Below are positions 6,437 to 8,155 of a DNA stretch of 8,155 bases, one piece after another. The position numbers and the translations under genes are program-made. The stretch is taken from NCBI GenBank assembly GCA_963204845.1, contig CAUJIL010000248.1, positions 1 to 8,155 of the forward strand. Direction: 5' to 3'. Each line of letters starts with the position of its first letter. The stretch's first letter is position 1. Under the pieces are notes generated by a model that did not search any database, had not been told where the DNA came from, and saw only the letters and a program-made list of their open reading frames with translations. Origin of the DNA: Pseudomonadota bacterium (lineage in GTDB: Bacteria > Pseudomonadota > Gammaproteobacteria > Pseudomonadales > UBA5518).

Positions 6437-6964
6437 ATGACCCCAGGCAACGAATTCGCGATGCTCGGCGTACTCGCCGGCACCCTCGGCACCACCTCCA
6501 GGCTCTATCACGTCGGCTTCGTGGTGCCGGACCTCGACGAGGCGATGCATACGCTGGGCGCGAGCCTTGGCGTCGCGTTCGCGGAGCCGATGGAGCTGCC
6601 GTTCACCACGCTGCAGACCCCGCAAGGCCCGCGCGAGGTGAAGCTGCGCCTCAGCTATTCGACGCGCCCATCGCACATCGAGCTGATCGCCTCCGCGCCC
6701 GGCAGCCTGTGGGATTTCGGCAGCGCGCTGCGCGGCCACCACGTGGGGGTGTGGGCCGAGGATATACGCGCCGAAGCAGCGCGCCTGGAGAGCCTCGGGA
6801 GGCGCAAGGTGTGGTGGCACGCCGACGAGCGCGGCGAGGTGAGCAGCTTCAGCTACCACGAGACCCCGTACGGTTTTTACATCGAACTGGTGGATGCCGC
6901 CGCGCGCGCCTTCTATCCGGACTGGTTCCGCGCGGCTGACCCCGCCCTCGCACCGAAACGCTGA
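6437..6964 (+). CDS. VOC-superfamily (glyoxalase/bleomycin-resistance fold) protein
   Basis: This 175-residue protein has two paired beta-alpha-beta-beta-beta modules. The first opens at LYHVGFVVPDLDEAM (23-37), the second at HHVGVWAEDI (101-110). Candidate metal ligands fall at the four expected places: H25, E82 in HIEL, H102 and E150 in YIEL. That matches the glyoxalase I/methylmalonyl-CoA epimerase pattern, so a metal-dependent isomerase, epimerase, lyase or dioxygenase is likely rather than a binding protein. The fold alone does not fix the substrate. I chose the ATG at 6437 because AGGTG lies 6 nt upstream. In-frame ATGs at 6419 and 6422 have no convincing ribosome site. The gene lies between tetR and the SDR gene with short gaps and is probably co-transcribed with both, which suggests it handles an intermediate of the same catabolic route. 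Confidence 0.85.
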   Translation: MTPGNEFAMLGVLAGTLGTTSRLYHVGFVVPDLDEAMHTLGASLGVAFAEPMELPFTTLQTPQGPREVKLRLSYSTRPSHIELIASAPGSLWDFGSALRGHHVGVWAEDIRAEAARLESLGRRKVWWHADERGEVSSFSYHETPYGFYIELVDAAARAFYPDWFRAADPALAPKR

Positions 6965-6989
6965 ACACACTCACCGCGGAGTCACGCAC

Positions 6990-7844
6990 ATGCCGAATCT
7001 CACTGACAGGAACGCACTGATCACCGGCGGCGGAACCGGGCTGGGATTCGGCTGTGCCGTGCAACTGATGCGCGCCGGCGCCCGCGTGACGCTCGCCGGA
7101 CGCCGCGCGAACGTACTGCAGGACGCGGTGGCGCGGCTGCGCGCCGTCGACCCCGAAGCGCCGGTCGGCTACGTGGTCTGCGACATCACCGACGAGGCGC
7201 AGGTCGAGAACGCGGTGCGCACGGCCGCGCGCGGCGGCACCCTGGACATCCTGGTGGCCAACGCCGGCAGCGGCGCGCCCGGTGCGATCCTGCAGATGGG
7301 CGCCGAGGCGTGGGACTACTGCCTGCGCCTGAACGTGACCGGCACCGCGCTCTGCATCAAGCACGCGGGCCTGGTGATGAAGCAGCACGGCGGCGGCAGC
7401 ATCATCACGATCTCCTCGACCTCGGGCACCAAGGTGCAGCCGTGGCTCGCCGCGTACAACGCCTCGAAAGCCGGGCTCGACATGCTGATGCGCTGCGCGG
7501 CGGTGGAACTCGCGCAGCACCGCATCCGCGTGAACTCGGTGCAGCCGGGCTACGTGCCGACGGAGGCCTTCGCCCCGACCGTGTCACCGCAACTCGACGC
7601 GACGCTGACGCACGCCGCCCCGCTGGGGCGCTCGGGCACGCCCGCGGACATCGGCCGCGCGGTCGCGTTCCTCGCCAGCGACGAAGCCGCGTGGATCACC
7701 GGCCAGACGCTGGGCGTGGACGGCGGCCTGAACATCCCCGTCATGCCGAGTATGGCGGCCGTCGCCGAGCTCGTGTACGGCAGCGATATTGTGCGCGAGT
7801 ATGCGTTGCCGGATTTGGTGTTGAGGGATGCGAGTCGGGGTTGA
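6990..7844 (+). CDS. Short-chain dehydrogenase/reductase (SDR), classical type
   Basis: This 284-residue NAD(P)-dependent oxidoreductase has a Rossmann fold and all classical SDR marks: TGGGTGLG (12-19) for the cofactor, D65 after the third strand, NAG (91-93), and catalytic N115, S143, Y156 and K160 (YNASK). Arg38-Arg39 after the second strand favours NADP(H). The family interconverts alcohols and ketones. The core ends at about residue 247 (GVDGG, NIP), followed by an unusual tail of about 34 residues. Codon use changes in the last 20 codons (from about 7785), from C/G-ending to many TTG, GAT and GGT codons. The start at 6990 has GGAG 8 nt upstream and is 25 bp after the VOC gene. In anaerobic ethylbenzene degradation an SDR (Ped) oxidises the alcohol made by a related molybdenum hydroxylase, so a similar second step is plausible here but unproven. 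Confidence 0.92.
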   Translation: MPNLTDRNALITGGGTGLGFGCAVQLMRAGARVTLAGRRANVLQDAVARLRAVDPEAPVGYVVCDITDEAQVENAVRTAARGGTLDILVANAGSGAPGAILQMGAEAWDYCLRLNVTGTALCIKHAGLVMKQHGGGSIITISSTSGTKVQPWLAAYNASKAGLDMLMRCAAVELAQHRIRVNSVQPGYVPTEAFAPTVSPQLDATLTHAAPLGRSGTPADIGRAVAFLASDEAAWITGQTLGVDGGLNIPVMPSMAAVAELVYGSDIVREYALPDLVLRDASRG

Positions 7845-8155
7845 GGATCTCGAGGTCGATCGTTCGATGCGTCGCGGACTATTAACTCCTTCAGGTTGCC
7901 ATGCGCGTCGAACGAGAAAATGCGGTGAGCCAGTTGTGAACTTCCTCGACGCCGATAGCAGTGCGCAACTCCACCGGCCTTCACCGCCCCGCGCACGACG
8001 CCTACTCAATTGCGCACCGCCCTCGAACTGCCGTAATTGTCGCTCTGATGTGCGGCGCCACAACTCCTTTACGAAGGCGCTCGCGAAAAATCTTGCAGCA
8101 GGATGCGAGATCCGATTGGTCTATTCTTTGACACAAGAGATCCACAGCGCGCGAC
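7845..8155. other. 311-bp region without a recognisable gene
   Basis: After the SDR stop the sequence loses the strong codon bias of the genes before it, and every frame on both strands lacks a credible start, ribosome site or family motif. There is no clear rho-independent terminator after the SDR gene. A TTGACA at 8128-8133 could be a -35 element for a plus-strand gene beyond the window, but its -10 would fall at the very end and is not visible. The region may be plain intergenic DNA or the remains of a decayed gene. Confidence 0.5.

Noticed and set aside
5840..6970. A 376-codon minus-strand open frame opposite tetR and the VOC gene
   Set aside because: Both plus-strand genes have clear domain motifs and ribosome sites. 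The antisense product is His/Arg/Ala-rich with no recognisable motif.
7850..7996. A minus-strand stretch translating to FSFDAHGNLKEL, reminiscent of an RHS/YD repeat
   Set aside because: A single short match without neighbouring repeats is not enough, and the same frame continues as the shadow of the SDR gene.
8107..8143. Direct repeat GAGATCC (8107-8113 and 8137-8143)
   Set aside because: Seven bases spaced 30 apart is within chance expectation, and no mobile-element structure surrounds it.

Overview
The window is high-GC bacterial DNA with strongly G/C-ending codons. It carries a PEP-CTERM surface protein, a Tat-exported molybdenum enzyme, a sigma-54-type promoter and a GTAG-headed REP-type palindrome pair. 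Together these suggest an environmental proteobacterium, most likely gamma- or betaproteobacterial. The assignment rests on gene content only.

Layout from left to right. (1) 1-290 is a non-coding leader with a near-perfect -24/-12 (sigma-54) promoter at 196-210 and an upstream GTGT...ACAC box, serving a plus-strand PEP-CTERM protein gene (291-881). (2) The 46-bp gap between that gene and the convergent chaperone gene is filled by a compact pair of inverted REP-like hairpins (878-926). (3) A minus-strand operon, read right to left, encodes a four-cluster iron-sulfur beta subunit (5553-4462), a Tat-exported catalytic molybdopterin alpha subunit (4472-1587) and a TorD-like maturation chaperone (1590-928). 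The genes overlap by 11 and 4 bp, so they are probably translationally coupled. (4) A 136-bp divergent control region (5554-5689) holds a GTATAC-gtt-GTATAC palindrome that covers the -10 elements of both outward promoters. (5) A plus-strand unit follows: TetR-family regulator (5690-6400), VOC/glyoxalase-fold protein (6437-6964) and SDR oxidoreductase (6990-7844). (6) 7845-8155 has no recognisable gene.

The alpha and beta subunits belong to the type II DMSO reductase family (NarG, selenate and chlorate reductases, dimethylsulfide dehydrogenase, ethylbenzene dehydrogenase, steroid C25 dehydrogenase). The signal peptide and the PRGCQKG region point to the periplasmic DdhA/SerA/EbdA branch rather than the cytoplasmic NarG branch. 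The usual heme-b gamma subunit is absent from the window, and the order is beta-alpha-delta rather than the familiar alpha-first order. My working hypothesis is a TetR-controlled catabolic module. The molybdenum enzyme would hydroxylate a hydrophobic substrate without oxygen, the SDR would oxidise the resulting alcohol (as Ped follows EbdABC in ethylbenzene degradation), and the VOC protein would act on a later intermediate. The substrate cannot be read from the sequence.
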